NCBI RefSeq assembly: GCF_002846555.1 | Contig: NZ_PJMS01000001.1 | Span: 5,673,501 to 5,737,500 of the forward strand | DNA: 64,000 nt | DNA from: Aquimarina sp. MAR_2010_214 | GTDB lineage: Bacteria; Bacteroidota; Bacteroidia; Flavobacteriales; Flavobacteriaceae | Reading direction: 5' to 3' | Part shown: positions 17,910 through 26,869 of the stretch, in pieces | Layout of the letters: each line of letters starts with the position of its first letter | Position numbering within the stretch: the stretch's first letter is position 1 | Notes under the pieces: generated by a model | Databases searched by the model: none | What the model was told of the DNA's origin: nothing | What the model saw: the letters and a program-made list of their open reading frames with translations, nothing else | Made by a program: the position numbers and the translations under genes

Positions 17910-18887
17910 ATGTCAAAGGTTAAATATTACTATGATAGTGAGACGCTTTCTTATCGCAGAATTGAGCAAAAGAAAGGGCGTAAATTTGGTATAGCTGCAT
18001 TAGGAGTGATTAGCTCTTTTTTAGCTGGTTTTATCCTTCTTCTTATTTATCTTAACATCCCTCAATTAGAGACCCCAAAAGAAAAAGCCTATAAAAGGGA
18101 ACTTGAAAACATGCAGCTTCAATATGATTTAATGAATCAAAGATTGAAGCGTGATGAAAATATTTTAAAAGAAATCGCCGAGCGTGACGATAATATATAT
18201 CGACTTTATTTTGGAGCTAATCCTATTCCTGAGGAATTACGTAACGCTGGATTTGGAGGAGTTAACAGGTACAAAAGCTTAGAAGGTTTTGACAATTCTG
18301 ATATTATTATTGAAAGCAGTGAACGTATAGACAAATTGACCAAACAGATTGTAGTTCAATCAAAATCTCTTGATGAAATCGCATCTTTGGCAGAGAAAAA
18401 AGAAGAATTATTAGCAACAATTCCCGCTATACAGCCTATACAAAATTCGGATTTAAAACGTATGGCATCGGGTTATGGATGGAGAAGTGACCCTTTTACC
18501 AAAGCAAGAAAATTTCATTATGGAATGGATTTTTCTGCCAATACAGGAACTCCTGTTTATGCGTCAGGTAATGGTGTTGTAACCCGTGCAGATGCTAATT
18601 CTTCTGGTTACGGAAAACATATACGCATTGATCACGGTTTTAATTATGTTAGCTTATATGCCCATCTAAATAAATACAATGTAAAAAAAGGGCAGAAAGT
18701 AAAACGGGGAGATGTTATTGGATTCGTAGGAAGTACAGGAAGATCTGTTGCCCCTCACTTACATTATGAGATTTTTAAAGATGGTGAAAAGATTAATCCT
18801 AGAAATTTCTATTACGGAAGTTTAACTTCTGAAGAATTTGATCAAATGCTTAAAGCTTCTAATCTAATTAATGAAACTCTAGACTAA
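17910..18887 (+). CDS. M23-family peptidoglycan endopeptidase, membrane-anchored
   Basis: A 325-residue LytM-type protein. One membrane segment lies at about residues 27-49 (IAALGVISSFLAGFILLLIY). A coiled-coil-like stretch follows (KRELENMQLQYDLMNQRLKR). The C-terminal zinc peptidase domain has KFHYGMDFSA with the first His and Asp ligands, YAHLNKY, and the HxH motif in APHLHYEIFKDG. All ligands are present, so it is probably an active cell-wall hydrolase or divisome-type regulator. It is followed 9 bases later by the CapA-like gene, likely in one transcript with the MerR gene. Confidence 0.9.
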   Translation: MSKVKYYYDSETLSYRRIEQKKGRKFGIAALGVISSFLAGFILLLIYLNIPQLETPKEKAYKRELENMQLQYDLMNQRLKRDENILKEIAERDDNIYRLYFGANPIPEELRNAGFGGVNRYKSLEGFDNSDIIIESSERIDKLTKQIVVQSKSLDEIASLAEKKEELLATIPAIQPIQNSDLKRMASGYGWRSDPFTKARKFHYGMDFSANTGTPVYASGNGVVTRADANSSGYGKHIRIDHGFNYVSLYAHLNKYNVKKGQKVKRGDVIGFVGSTGRSVAPHLHYEIFKDGEKINPRNFYYGSLTSEEFDQMLKASNLINETLD

Positions 18888-18896
18888 ATAATATTG

Positions 18897-20003
18897 ATGC
18901 GCAAACTATTTCTTATTGTCTTCGTTTTTGGTTTTTGTTCTTCTATACAAGCTCAAAAATATTCAAAAGAAGTACTGGACTCGATGTACGTAATAGTCCA
19001 AAATACCCAACAAAAATTAGCAAAACCTAAATATATTAAAATCATGGCCGTTGGTGATATCATGATGGGAACCGATTTCCCTAATGATAGCTATTTACCT
19101 CCCGAAGGCAAAGGTCCTTTTGATGATGTTAATACTATACTTAGTCAAGCAGATTTGCTTTTTGGCAATTTAGAAGGCACACTTACTGATGAAGGTGAGA
19201 ATGCTAAACGCTGTTCTGATCCATCAAAATGTTATTCATTTAGGTCACCAGAATATTTTGGAAAATACCTTGAAGAAACTGGGTTTGATGTAATGAGTAT
19301 TGCTAATAATCACATTGGCGATTTTGGTGAAATAGGAATCAAAAACACCTCTAAAACTCTCGAAAAGCACAATATTGCTTATGCCGGAGTATTTGCTCAG
19401 CCTTCTACAGTTTTCGAAAAAGATGGTATCACGTATGGATTTTGCGCTTTTGCCCCTAACAAGGATTGCATAAAAATTCACAACTTAACCAATGCTAAAA
19501 AAATCGTAACCGAACTCAAACAAAAGGTAGATATTGTGATTGTTTCTTTTCATGGAGGTGCAGAAGGCCTAAAATACACTCATGTTCCCAGAAAAACAGA
19601 ACGTTTTTATGGTGAAGATCGCGGTGATGTCTATCGTTTTGCACATACCATGATCGATGCTGGTGCTGATATTATTATAGGACATGGACCACATGTTTCG
19701 AGAGCTTTTGAGGTATACAAAAACAAATTTATAGCATACAGTTTGGGTAATTTCTGTACCTATTCCCGATTTAATCTAAGTGGCATAAAAGGATATGCTC
19801 CAATTGCAGAAATCGAAATTGACACCGATGGTAATTTTGTTAAAGGAAAGCTTCATTCTGCCAAACAAATAGATGAAGTATATCCGTTTATAGATGAGAA
19901 AAAGAGAGCTCTAAAGGAAATTAAACAATTAACAGACGAGGATTTTCCTGAAAGTAAACTCATGTTTGAAGATGATGGAAGTTTTACACAACAAAAAGAA
20001 TAA
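18897..20003 (+). CDS. CapA-family protein (PgsA-like metallophosphatase fold), secreted
   Basis: A 368-residue protein with signal peptide RKLFLIVFVFGFCSSIQAQ. The CapA domain shows IMAVGDIMMGTDFP, FGNLEGTLTDEGE, SIANNHIGDFGEIG and IIGHGPHVSRAFE, the metal-binding segments of this calcineurin-like family. Members are associated with poly-gamma-glutamate or capsule synthesis, but most Bacteroidota copies are uncharacterised. A TTG lies one codon upstream; I use the ATG. The gene is directly downstream of the M23 peptidase gene and 2 bases upstream of the MerR gene, suggesting an envelope-related operon. Confidence 0.85.
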   Translation: MRKLFLIVFVFGFCSSIQAQKYSKEVLDSMYVIVQNTQQKLAKPKYIKIMAVGDIMMGTDFPNDSYLPPEGKGPFDDVNTILSQADLLFGNLEGTLTDEGENAKRCSDPSKCYSFRSPEYFGKYLEETGFDVMSIANNHIGDFGEIGIKNTSKTLEKHNIAYAGVFAQPSTVFEKDGITYGFCAFAPNKDCIKIHNLTNAKKIVTELKQKVDIVIVSFHGGAEGLKYTHVPRKTERFYGEDRGDVYRFAHTMIDAGADIIIGHGPHVSRAFEVYKNKFIAYSLGNFCTYSRFNLSGIKGYAPIAEIEIDTDGNFVKGKLHSAKQIDEVYPFIDEKKRALKEIKQLTDEDFPESKLMFEDDGSFTQQKE

Positions 20004-20005
20004 GT

Positions 20006-20335
20006 ATGTATGTAGACTTACCAAAAAAAATGTATTACAGTATTGGCGAAGTAGCCGATGCATTTGATGTAAACGCTTCATTAATTCGCTTTTGGGAAAA
20101 GGAATTTGATATTATAAAGCCTAAAAAAAATGCTAAAGGCAATCGAAAATTCACCCCAGAAGACATCAAAAACCTTGAGTTAATTTACCACTTGGTAAAA
20201 GAACGCGGATTTACTTTGGAAGGTGCTAAAATTCATCTTAAAGAACAAAAACAAGAAGCCTTAGACAGTTTTGATATTATCAGAAAACTAGAATCTATCA
20301 AAGGACAATTGCTTAAGATTAAAGAACAACTATAA
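20006..20335 (+). CDS. MerR-family transcriptional regulator
   Basis: A short regulator of 109 residues. The N-terminal winged helix reads YYSIGEVADAFDVNASLIRF then WEKEFDIIKPKKNAKGNRKF, the MerR DNA-binding pattern. A helical part with VKERGFTLEGAKIHLKEQKQ follows, ending after a short dimerisation coil. No cysteine cluster or ligand domain, so no metal sensing is indicated. It begins just after the CapA-like gene's stop codon. Targets are unknown. Confidence 0.88.
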   Translation: MYVDLPKKMYYSIGEVADAFDVNASLIRFWEKEFDIIKPKKNAKGNRKFTPEDIKNLELIYHLVKERGFTLEGAKIHLKEQKQEALDSFDIIRKLESIKGQLLKIKEQL

Positions 20336-20344
20336 AAAAAGTAA

Positions 20345-20371
20345 AATTAGAAAGTCATCTTATTTCTAATT
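20345..20371. terminator. AT-rich hairpin between convergent MerR and der genes
   Basis: AATTAGAAA and TTTCTAATT form a perfect 9-bp stem with a 9-base loop in the 56-base gap between two converging genes. It could end transcription from both sides. It lacks GC content and a strong T-run. Confidence 0.4.
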
Positions 20372-20391
20372 ACAAAAACTACTTCTCTTAT

Positions 20392-21699
20392 TTATTTCTT
20401 CCTTAAATACACCGAAACTGGTACACCATGAAAATTAAACTCTTTACGAAGCTGGTTTTCGAGAAATCGTTTGTATGGATCTCTTATATACTGAGGTAAA
20501 TTACAGAAAAATGCAAATTGAGGTTGCGGTGTTGGTAATTGTGTAATATACTTTATCTTCACATATTTACCTTTATAGGCAGGTGGTGGATTATGTTCAA
20601 TTATCGGCAATAAAACATCATTAAGCTCGCTGGTTTTGATCTTCTTAGATCTGTTTTTATACACCTCTACAGCAGTTTCGATAGCTTTAAATATACGTTG
20701 CTTTGTTAAAGTCGAAATAAATACAATAGGAACATCTGTAAATGGTTCTATTTCTCTACGTATATATTTTTCAAAATCTTTTAAAGTATTGCTCTCTTTA
20801 TTTTCTACGAGATCCCATTTATTAACTAAGATTACTATTCCTTTACGATTACGCTCTGCCAGCCAAAAAATATTTTGCACCTGTCCGTCAAAACCTCTGG
20901 TAGCATCCAAAACGATTAAACAAACATCACTATGTTCAATCGCTCGAACCGATCGCATTACAGAATAGAACTCCAGATCTTCTTTCACTTTAGACTTACG
21001 TCGTATTCCTGCAGTATCTACCAGATTAAACTCGAATCCAAAACGATTGTACTTGGTATCAATTGCATCCCTAGTAGTTCCCGCAATATCGGTGACAATA
21101 TATCGATCCTCTCCTATCAAAGCATTAATAAAAGAAGATTTACCAGCATTAGGTCTTCCTACTACTGCAAATCTTGGTAATTCACTGGATTCGTCTTCAT
21201 CTTTTTCGGGCAGTACTTTTACCAATTCGTCCAGAAGCTCTCCTGTACCACTACCATTAATACTGGCAATAGTATAATATTCGCCAAGGCCCAAATTATA
21301 AAATTCTACTGCATTTGTTGCTCTCTGTCCATTATCCACCTTATTTACAACCAAAAAAACAGGCTTATCTACCTTACGAAGTAGATTAGCAACATCTTGA
21401 TCCATTCCTGTTATTCCTGATTCTACATCAACCATAAAAATAATAGCGTCTGCTTCATCGATAGCCAATTCTACCTGCTTATCGATTTCGGTCTCAAAAA
21501 CATCATCACTCCCCACAACATATCCACCGGTATCAATCAATGAAAACTCTACTCCATTCCAATCACTCTTTCCATAATGTCGATCACGGGTTACCCCGCT
21601 AACAGCATCTACAATAGCCTCTCTTCTTTGAATTAATCGATTAAAGAACGTTGACTTTCCAACATTAGGTCTTCCTACAATTGCCACTATACCACTCAT
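20392..21699 (-). CDS. der: GTPase Der (EngA), ribosome assembly
   Basis: A 435-residue double GTPase needed for 50S ribosome maturation. The first G domain begins [20 protein letters not shown] with DTGGY and NKVD. The second begins [20 protein letters not shown] with DTAGI and NKWD. The C-terminal KH-like domain contains [19 protein letters not shown]. Length and motif order are normal. It is convergent with the MerR gene and lies about 300 bases downstream of the choice-of-anchor lipoprotein gene, itself downstream of era. Confidence 0.97.
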   Translation of the reverse strand: MSGIVAIVGRPNVGKSTFFNRLIQRREAIVDAVSGVTRDRHYGKSDWNGVEFSLIDTGGYVVGSDDVFETEIDKQVELAIDEADAIIFMVDVESGITGMDQDVANLLRKVDKPVFLVVNKVDNGQRATNAVEFYNLGLGEYYTIASINGSGTGELLDELVKVLPEKDEDESSELPRFAVVGRPNAGKSSFINALIGEDRYIVTDIAGTTRDAIDTKYNRFGFEFNLVDTAGIRRKSKVKEDLEFYSVMRSVRAIEHSDVCLIVLDATRGFDGQVQNIFWLAERNRKGIVILVNKWDLVENKESNTLKDFEKYIRREIEPFTDVPIVFISTLTKQRIFKAIETAVEVYKNRSKKIKTSELNDVLLPIIEHNPPPAYKGKYVKIKYITQLPTPQPQFAFFCNLPQYIRDPYKRFLENQLRKEFNFHGVPVSVYLRKK

Positions 21700-22003
21700 T
21701 GATATCTATTCTAAATTTTGTGCAAAATTAGACTTTTTATTTTAGCAATGCTATAAATGTTTTGATTTGATTAATAATAGAAAAGAAAGTAAAAATAAAA
21801 AGCCCAAAGGCCGATGTTTCAGGCCGATGGAACTTTTCATAATTGATAGTCAGTCAGTGAAATAATTACTTAGTCAAATATACCACCTATTATAGTCAAG
21901 TTGGTTACTGTAAAACAACAAAATTTTTATTGTTATTAATGAAAAGGCAGGGTTATTCAGTGTTTCGCCGACATTACGACAAATATTATTTTCATGAACT
22001 TAT
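21700..22003. other. Intergenic stretch between der and the lipoprotein gene
   Basis: About 300 bases without a gene. It holds two direct copies of AGGCCGATG 13 bases apart (21808-21829). On the minus strand, GGCC-rich sequence runs into GGGCTTTTTATTTTT (about 21787-21825), which could be a weak terminator for the lipoprotein gene upstream. On the minus strand a TAATTTTG about 40 bases before der could be a -7 element. I see nothing else. Confidence 0.4.
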
Positions 22004-23536
22004 TCAATCTTTTTCATTTATTTCATAAATAGCAACAGTATTAGACACTTCATTAGTTACAATAATCAAATCATTTTCTGTTGGACTATCTTCTGCTTCA
22101 ACAACAATTAATCCTTCTGGAGAAATATCTGTCTCATCCCTTAACCATTCTAAAAATTTTGGACTAGATGGATTAGATACATCATATACCAAAACTCCTC
22201 CTGTTCTCTCTAACCCCACAAAAAGGAGTGTTTTATCACCTACTTTAAGAGTTTCTACAGCTTCTGGCTCTGCTCCTTTATCATCAGATCTTTTATCAGC
22301 TACACTCCCTTCATTAGTATTAAAAGCACTTGGATCCAGATCAAAAATCGTTTTTCCTATTTGATCTCCACTATCATATATGACTGCTCCCGATGTAGAC
22401 CAAATCGTAAATGATCTCGCACCATAAGCATAAATTTTGTCATAATCTCCATCTCCATCAATATCTCCATTTGCTGTGGTAATTTTTAATCTTCCCAAAT
22501 TCTCATCTAATTGTAAAGTAGCTGCATCAGAAAAAACAACAGGGTCAAGTGTAAGATCTTTTACTCTCTTTTCTTCAGAAAACCCATCATAATCTCTGGA
22601 ATCTCCTTCATTTGCAGTTATTAAGTATCGTCCTCCTCTGATCTTAGTATACGTTATAGCATCTGGGTGATAAAATCCTAAAACTGGCCAATTTTGAAAA
22701 TTCCCTACAATATCATCTTTATCACTAGCATCTATTTGATTATTTGTTAATCCATAATTTTTTACCCCCAGCCCAATAATATCTGCAATTGTTTTAGTTT
22801 CTAGATTGACGATTGCCAATCCATTATTTTCCTGCAACGTAACATATGCTGTTTTCGAATCATGAGAAATAGCTACATATTCTGGCTCTACATCTTGTGC
22901 CAAAGATGCTCCTAGTCCAAAAACCCGAAAATCATTACCAATAGTCTGACCATTAAAAGCTGTAAAACTTATATTCGAAACCTGCCCGGTAGCAACCTCT
23001 ATAACAGTTATTGATCCTTCTGGATCATCCGTATACAAATCATTAGGTTCTCCCTCATTTGCTGCTACAATATATTTCCCATTAGGGCTAAAAGTTACCA
23101 TATCTGGTAATGCTCCTGCTGGATAGGTATGTAGCAATTCTTGTGAATCCGAATTATAAATTGCAATCGTTCCGTTTGCTTGTTTGTTTGAAGAATTTTC
23201 TAAAGCCACAGCTACTATCCCTTTATTTACAGCTACGCTATTGGGGTTACCAATCAGAGATATATCTACTCCTTGTACAGGTACGCCGGGATCAGAAATA
23301 TCCCAAACCGAAAGTTCTGATTCTTTTGGATTTACAACAAAAAGTTTATCTGTTTCTGGGTCAAAAGCAGAAATCTCTGCAAATCCCTCACCTTCCGTTC
23401 CATTGGTAAACCCTCCAATTTTCTTGAACGTTAGTTTACTAGTATTTCCACCTCCATGATAATCATCAGGATCGCATGCGCTAAAAAGGCTTAATGTAAC
23501 TGCGGAAATAAGAATAGTTTTGTTAAAAATTTTCAT
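22004..23536 (-). CDS. Choice-of-anchor I domain lipoprotein
   Basis: A 510-residue lipoprotein: signal sequence with lipobox FSACDPDD, Cys21 followed by acidic residues, as in surface-exposed Bacteroidota lipoproteins. The remainder is a beta-propeller-like domain of the choice-of-anchor I type, with segments such as GEGFAEISAFDPETDKLFVV, ANEGEPNDLYTDDPEGSI and VEPEYVAISHDSKTAYVTLQ. A calcium-like loop DGDGDYDKIYAYG is seen near residue 365. The exact function is unknown; related domains occur in secreted phosphatase or phytase-like proteins. It sits between era and der on the same strand but with gaps of about 170 and 300 bases, so probably its own transcript. Confidence 0.82.
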   Translation of the reverse strand: MKIFNKTILISAVTLSLFSACDPDDYHGGGNTSKLTFKKIGGFTNGTEGEGFAEISAFDPETDKLFVVNPKESELSVWDISDPGVPVQGVDISLIGNPNSVAVNKGIVAVALENSSNKQANGTIAIYNSDSQELLHTYPAGALPDMVTFSPNGKYIVAANEGEPNDLYTDDPEGSITVIEVATGQVSNISFTAFNGQTIGNDFRVFGLGASLAQDVEPEYVAISHDSKTAYVTLQENNGLAIVNLETKTIADIIGLGVKNYGLTNNQIDASDKDDIVGNFQNWPVLGFYHPDAITYTKIRGGRYLITANEGDSRDYDGFSEEKRVKDLTLDPVVFSDAATLQLDENLGRLKITTANGDIDGDGDYDKIYAYGARSFTIWSTSGAVIYDSGDQIGKTIFDLDPSAFNTNEGSVADKRSDDKGAEPEAVETLKVGDKTLLFVGLERTGGVLVYDVSNPSSPKFLEWLRDETDISPEGLIVVEAEDSPTENDLIIVTNEVSNTVAIYEINEKD

Positions 23537-23585
23537 TATTGATCTCGTTTTGTGTGATTAAAACTCCAAATGTTAACAACGTATA

Positions 23586-23610
23586 TATCCTTAACGTTAT
23601 GCTAAGGATA
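23586..23610. other. Hairpin in the gap between era and the choice-of-anchor lipoprotein gene
   Basis: TATCCTTA and TAAGGATA form a perfect 8-bp stem with a 9-base loop. On the minus strand it lies after era and about 50 bases before the lipoprotein start codon. There is no T-run, so it may be an operator or leader structure rather than a terminator. Confidence 0.4.
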
Positions 23611-23703
23611 AATTATAAACATCGATCAATAAATACCCTTCTTACAGCTAATAAAGAAGGTATAAAAAAAGTAACTAAAGTAATATTATTTGCGGTAGAG
23701 CAA

Positions 23704-24585
23704 TTAATTATTATATCCAAATCGTTTTAATTGACGTTCATTGCTGCGCCAATTTTTATTGATTTTTACATAAAGTTCTATATGTATCTTTTTTCCAAAA
23801 AACTTTTCCAGTTCTTTACGAGCTTCAGTACCTACTCTTTTTAAAGCAGATCCTTTATGGCCTATAATTATTCCTTTTTGAGAATCCCTCTCAACCATAA
23901 TTACCGAACGAATTCTAATAATATCATCATCCTCTACAAATTCTTCTGTCTCTACCTCTACAGAATAAGGGATCTCTTTTTTATAGTGCACTAATATTTT
24001 TTCGCGAATGGCTTCATTTACAAAAAAACGTTCTGGTTTATCTGTTAACTGATCTTTTGGATAAAAAGGCGGAGAATCTGGTAATAATTCGACTATTCTA
24101 CCAAAAACTTCTTTTACATTAAAATTCTCTAAAGCAGATATAGGATATATTTCTGCATTGGGTACTTTTTGACTCCAAAACTGAACCTGTTCCTCTAATT
24201 TTTCCTGATTAGACTGGTCAATTTTGTTTATTAGTAAAAGAATAGGAATTTTTGCATTTGTTATTTTATTAAAAAAAGCTTCATCTTTCAGATCTTTTTC
24301 ACCGATCTCTACCATATATATCAATACATCGGCATCTTCAAAAGCAGATTTAACAAAATCCATCATTGATTCCTGGAGTTCATACGCAGGTTTTATAATC
24401 CCAGGAGTATCTGACAGAATCACCTGAAAATCATCACCGTTTACAATTCCTAAAATACGATGTCTTGTTGTTTGCGCTTTAGAAGTAATAATAGATAACT
24501 TCTCGCCAATAAAAGCATTCATTAATGTAGATTTACCGACATTAGGGTTACCTATAATATTTACAAAACCAGCTTTATGAGCCAT
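23704..24585 (-). CDS. era: GTPase Era, 30S ribosome assembly
   Basis: Era binds 16S rRNA and assists small-subunit maturation. The G domain begins AGFVNIIGNPNVGKSTLMN, with DTPG and NKID motifs. The C-terminal KH domain has IGHKGSALKRVGTEARKELE and ends KNWRSNERQLKRFGY. I start it at ATG 24585 (MAHKAGFVN), because the longer reading frame adds 16 residues not seen in Era proteins; this gives 293 residues, the usual length. On the minus strand a TACCTTTG promoter element lies just upstream. Confidence 0.96.
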   Translation of the reverse strand: MAHKAGFVNIIGNPNVGKSTLMNAFIGEKLSIITSKAQTTRHRILGIVNGDDFQVILSDTPGIIKPAYELQESMMDFVKSAFEDADVLIYMVEIGEKDLKDEAFFNKITNAKIPILLLINKIDQSNQEKLEEQVQFWSQKVPNAEIYPISALENFNVKEVFGRIVELLPDSPPFYPKDQLTDKPERFFVNEAIREKILVHYKKEIPYSVEVETEEFVEDDDIIRIRSVIMVERDSQKGIIIGHKGSALKRVGTEARKELEKFFGKKIHIELYVKINKNWRSNERQLKRFGYNN

Positions 24586-24601
24586 ATAATTGATTTTAAT
24601 G

Positions 24602-24633
24602 CAAAGGTAGACGAATATTAAACAAGAAAACAA
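24602..24633 (-). promoter_or_regulatory. Candidate era promoter
   Basis: Minus-strand TACCTTTG (plus 24602-24609) matches TAnnTTTG, with TTG 21 bases upstream (plus 24631-24633). The ATG follows about 16 bases after the -7 element, giving a very short leader; this also supports the shorter era start. Confidence 0.5.
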
Positions 24634-24754
24634 CAGATCATAGAATTATTACACACATCCATGTTTTATTAACATTTTCCTACAAAAAGTAGTTATTAAA
24701 ATAAAGATACTGAATTCACTTTTTAATTGAATTTTTCTTAAATTTAGTTCCAGT

Positions 24755-26833
24755 ATGTTTTCAAACACCCCGTGGAAACAAGTTTTTAACATTAAATTCT
24801 GGGATCGTTTGAAAAATCACACATTATTTTTTGCCTCAATCTTTATAAAAAGAAATCTCATTTCTTTATGGGCATTTATTCTCTTATCATCGTCACAGCT
24901 TTTTTCTCAAGATCAGGATAAACTTATAACTAAGGCAGATCAAAGTTTTACAGCATTTGCTTATATAGATGCCAGAGCAATATATATAGATGTTGCTCAA
25001 CGTGGATATTCTTCTCAAAATCTATATGCTAAACTAGGAGATTCATTTTATTTTACAGGAGATCTTGAAGACTCTGTAATATGGTATGAGAAATTAATTC
25101 AGAACTATCCAGAAGATTTAAATCCCGAATATTTATTTAGATATGCACAAAGCTTAAAAAGTGTTGAGCGTTACAAGGAAGCCGATAATATTATGGATCA
25201 ATTCTATGCTATTACAGGAAATGACAAACGTGCTAGGTCTTTCATAGAAAAGAGGAATTATTTAGATTTTATCGAAATGCAATCGGGTAAATATGACATA
25301 TTCCCTCTTAGTATTAATTCAAAAAATTCAGAATACGCTCCTAGTTTCAACAATAAAAATCAAATCGTCTTTGCCTCGTCAAGAAGTAAAAATACTAATG
25401 ATTCAAAACTTCATAAATGGAACAAAATGCCTTTTTTAGATATCTTTTCTTCAAATATCAAAGAAGATCAGATTACTCTGGAAGACCCTGTTAAGTTAAA
25501 AGGAAAAATAAACACAAAATTCCATGAGTCATCTACTAGTTTTAGTAAAGACGGACAAACAGTATATTTCTCTAGAAACAACTACACTAACAATAAATTA
25601 GGAACAAGCAAAAAAGGGGTTGTACTCTTAAAATTATATAAGGCCACCCTCAAAGACGGAACATGGACAGATATCGAAGAATTATCATTTTCTAGTGACG
25701 AATATTCTGTATCTCACCCTTCTTTAAGTGCTGATGGAACTAAACTCTATTTTGCCAGCGATATGCCTGGCTCTATGGGGCAGTCTGATCTGTTTGTGGT
25801 AGATGTATTAGGAGATGGAAAATATGGTGAACCAAAAAACTTAGGAGGTAATATAAATACAGAAGGCAGAGAAACTTTTCCTTATATAAGTAGCAGTGGA
25901 AGGCTCTATTTTTCTAGTGATGGTCATGTAGGGTTGGGAGGCTTAGATATTTTTGTTTCTGTACCTAACGAATCTGGCTTTTCTAATGCTTTTAATATTG
26001 GTAAACCTGTAAATAGTTCTAAAGACGATTTTACCTTTGTATTAAACGAAGATACCAAAATAGGATATTTTGCCAGTAACAGAAAAGGAGGCAAAGGCAA
26101 TGATGATATCTACAGCTTTAAACAAACAGAAGAATTGATCACTTCTTGTATGCAATATATAGAAGGCACAATCACAGATAGCGCAACTGGTGAGCCACTT
26201 TTAAGAACAGATATTATAGTGTTGGATAAAAATAAAAACACAATACATCAGGCAGTTTCTGATTTAAAAGGAAAATACAAAATTAAAGTCCCTTGTAATG
26301 AATCATATACAATACGAGCAGAACTAAATGAGTATATGCCAAAAGAAGTTTCACTAGAAACCACAGGTATTTTTGAATTTATTCACAATATTCCTTTTGT
26401 ATTAGAAAAAACAGGAGTGCAAAAATTGTTATCTACCAGAGTAGAGATCACTATCGGTGATGATTTAGGCAAGATTTTACAGCTAGAACCTATTTATTTT
26501 GGTCTGGATGATTATGAAATTAGTCCAAATGCCGAAGTAGAACTCCAAAAAATAATTTCGGCGATGAATAAATATCCCGAATTAAAGATTGAGGTTCGCT
26601 CACATACCGATAGTAGATCCAGTCATTGGTACAACAAAAGGTTAAGTGTAAAAAGAATGAGGGCCACAATAAAATATATAGTGCGAGAAGGTAATGTTAA
26701 TTGGCGACGTATACCTGGTAAAGCCTATGGAGAGAGAAGGTTAATGAATAAGTGTGCTGATGGAGTCGATTGCACAGAGGAAGAGCATCAGGAAAACAGA
26801 AGAAGCGAGTTTATCATTATCAAAATGAAATGA
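24755..26833 (+). CDS. PorE-like OmpA-family protein (TPR, PD40 repeats, CRD, OmpA domain)
   Basis: A 692-residue envelope protein. The hydrophobic signal segment LISLWAFILLSSSQLFSQ is at about residues 35-52, so either the signal has a long N-region or the start lies further in. TPR-like helices follow (about 55-165), then WD40-like PD40 beta-propeller repeats with LSADGTKLYFASDMPG and ISSSGRLYFSSDGHVG (about 185-455). A carboxypeptidase regulatory-like domain comes next (about 465-560), and a C-terminal OmpA peptidoglycan-binding domain with IEVRSHTDSRSSHWYNKRLS. The same layout as PorE of the type IX secretion system and its many paralogues. No PorP/SprF partner is adjacent. Confidence 0.85.
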   Translation: MFSNTPWKQVFNIKFWDRLKNHTLFFASIFIKRNLISLWAFILLSSSQLFSQDQDKLITKADQSFTAFAYIDARAIYIDVAQRGYSSQNLYAKLGDSFYFTGDLEDSVIWYEKLIQNYPEDLNPEYLFRYAQSLKSVERYKEADNIMDQFYAITGNDKRARSFIEKRNYLDFIEMQSGKYDIFPLSINSKNSEYAPSFNNKNQIVFASSRSKNTNDSKLHKWNKMPFLDIFSSNIKEDQITLEDPVKLKGKINTKFHESSTSFSKDGQTVYFSRNNYTNNKLGTSKKGVVLLKLYKATLKDGTWTDIEELSFSSDEYSVSHPSLSADGTKLYFASDMPGSMGQSDLFVVDVLGDGKYGEPKNLGGNINTEGRETFPYISSSGRLYFSSDGHVGLGGLDIFVSVPNESGFSNAFNIGKPVNSSKDDFTFVLNEDTKIGYFASNRKGGKGNDDIYSFKQTEELITSCMQYIEGTITDSATGEPLLRTDIIVLDKNKNTIHQAVSDLKGKYKIKVPCNESYTIRAELNEYMPKEVSLETTGIFEFIHNIPFVLEKTGVQKLLSTRVEITIGDDLGKILQLEPIYFGLDDYEISPNAEVELQKIISAMNKYPELKIEVRSHTDSRSSHWYNKRLSVKRMRATIKYIVREGNVNWRRIPGKAYGERRLMNKCADGVDCTEEEHQENRRSEFIIIKMK

Positions 26834-26869
26834 TGTAAAAACCTGATCTAATGAAGTATAAAAGTGGTA

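Noticed and set aside
21808..21829. Two AGGCCGATG copies as a CRISPR or attachment-site remnant
   Set aside because: Only two 9-base copies 13 bases apart; no array, cas gene or integrase.
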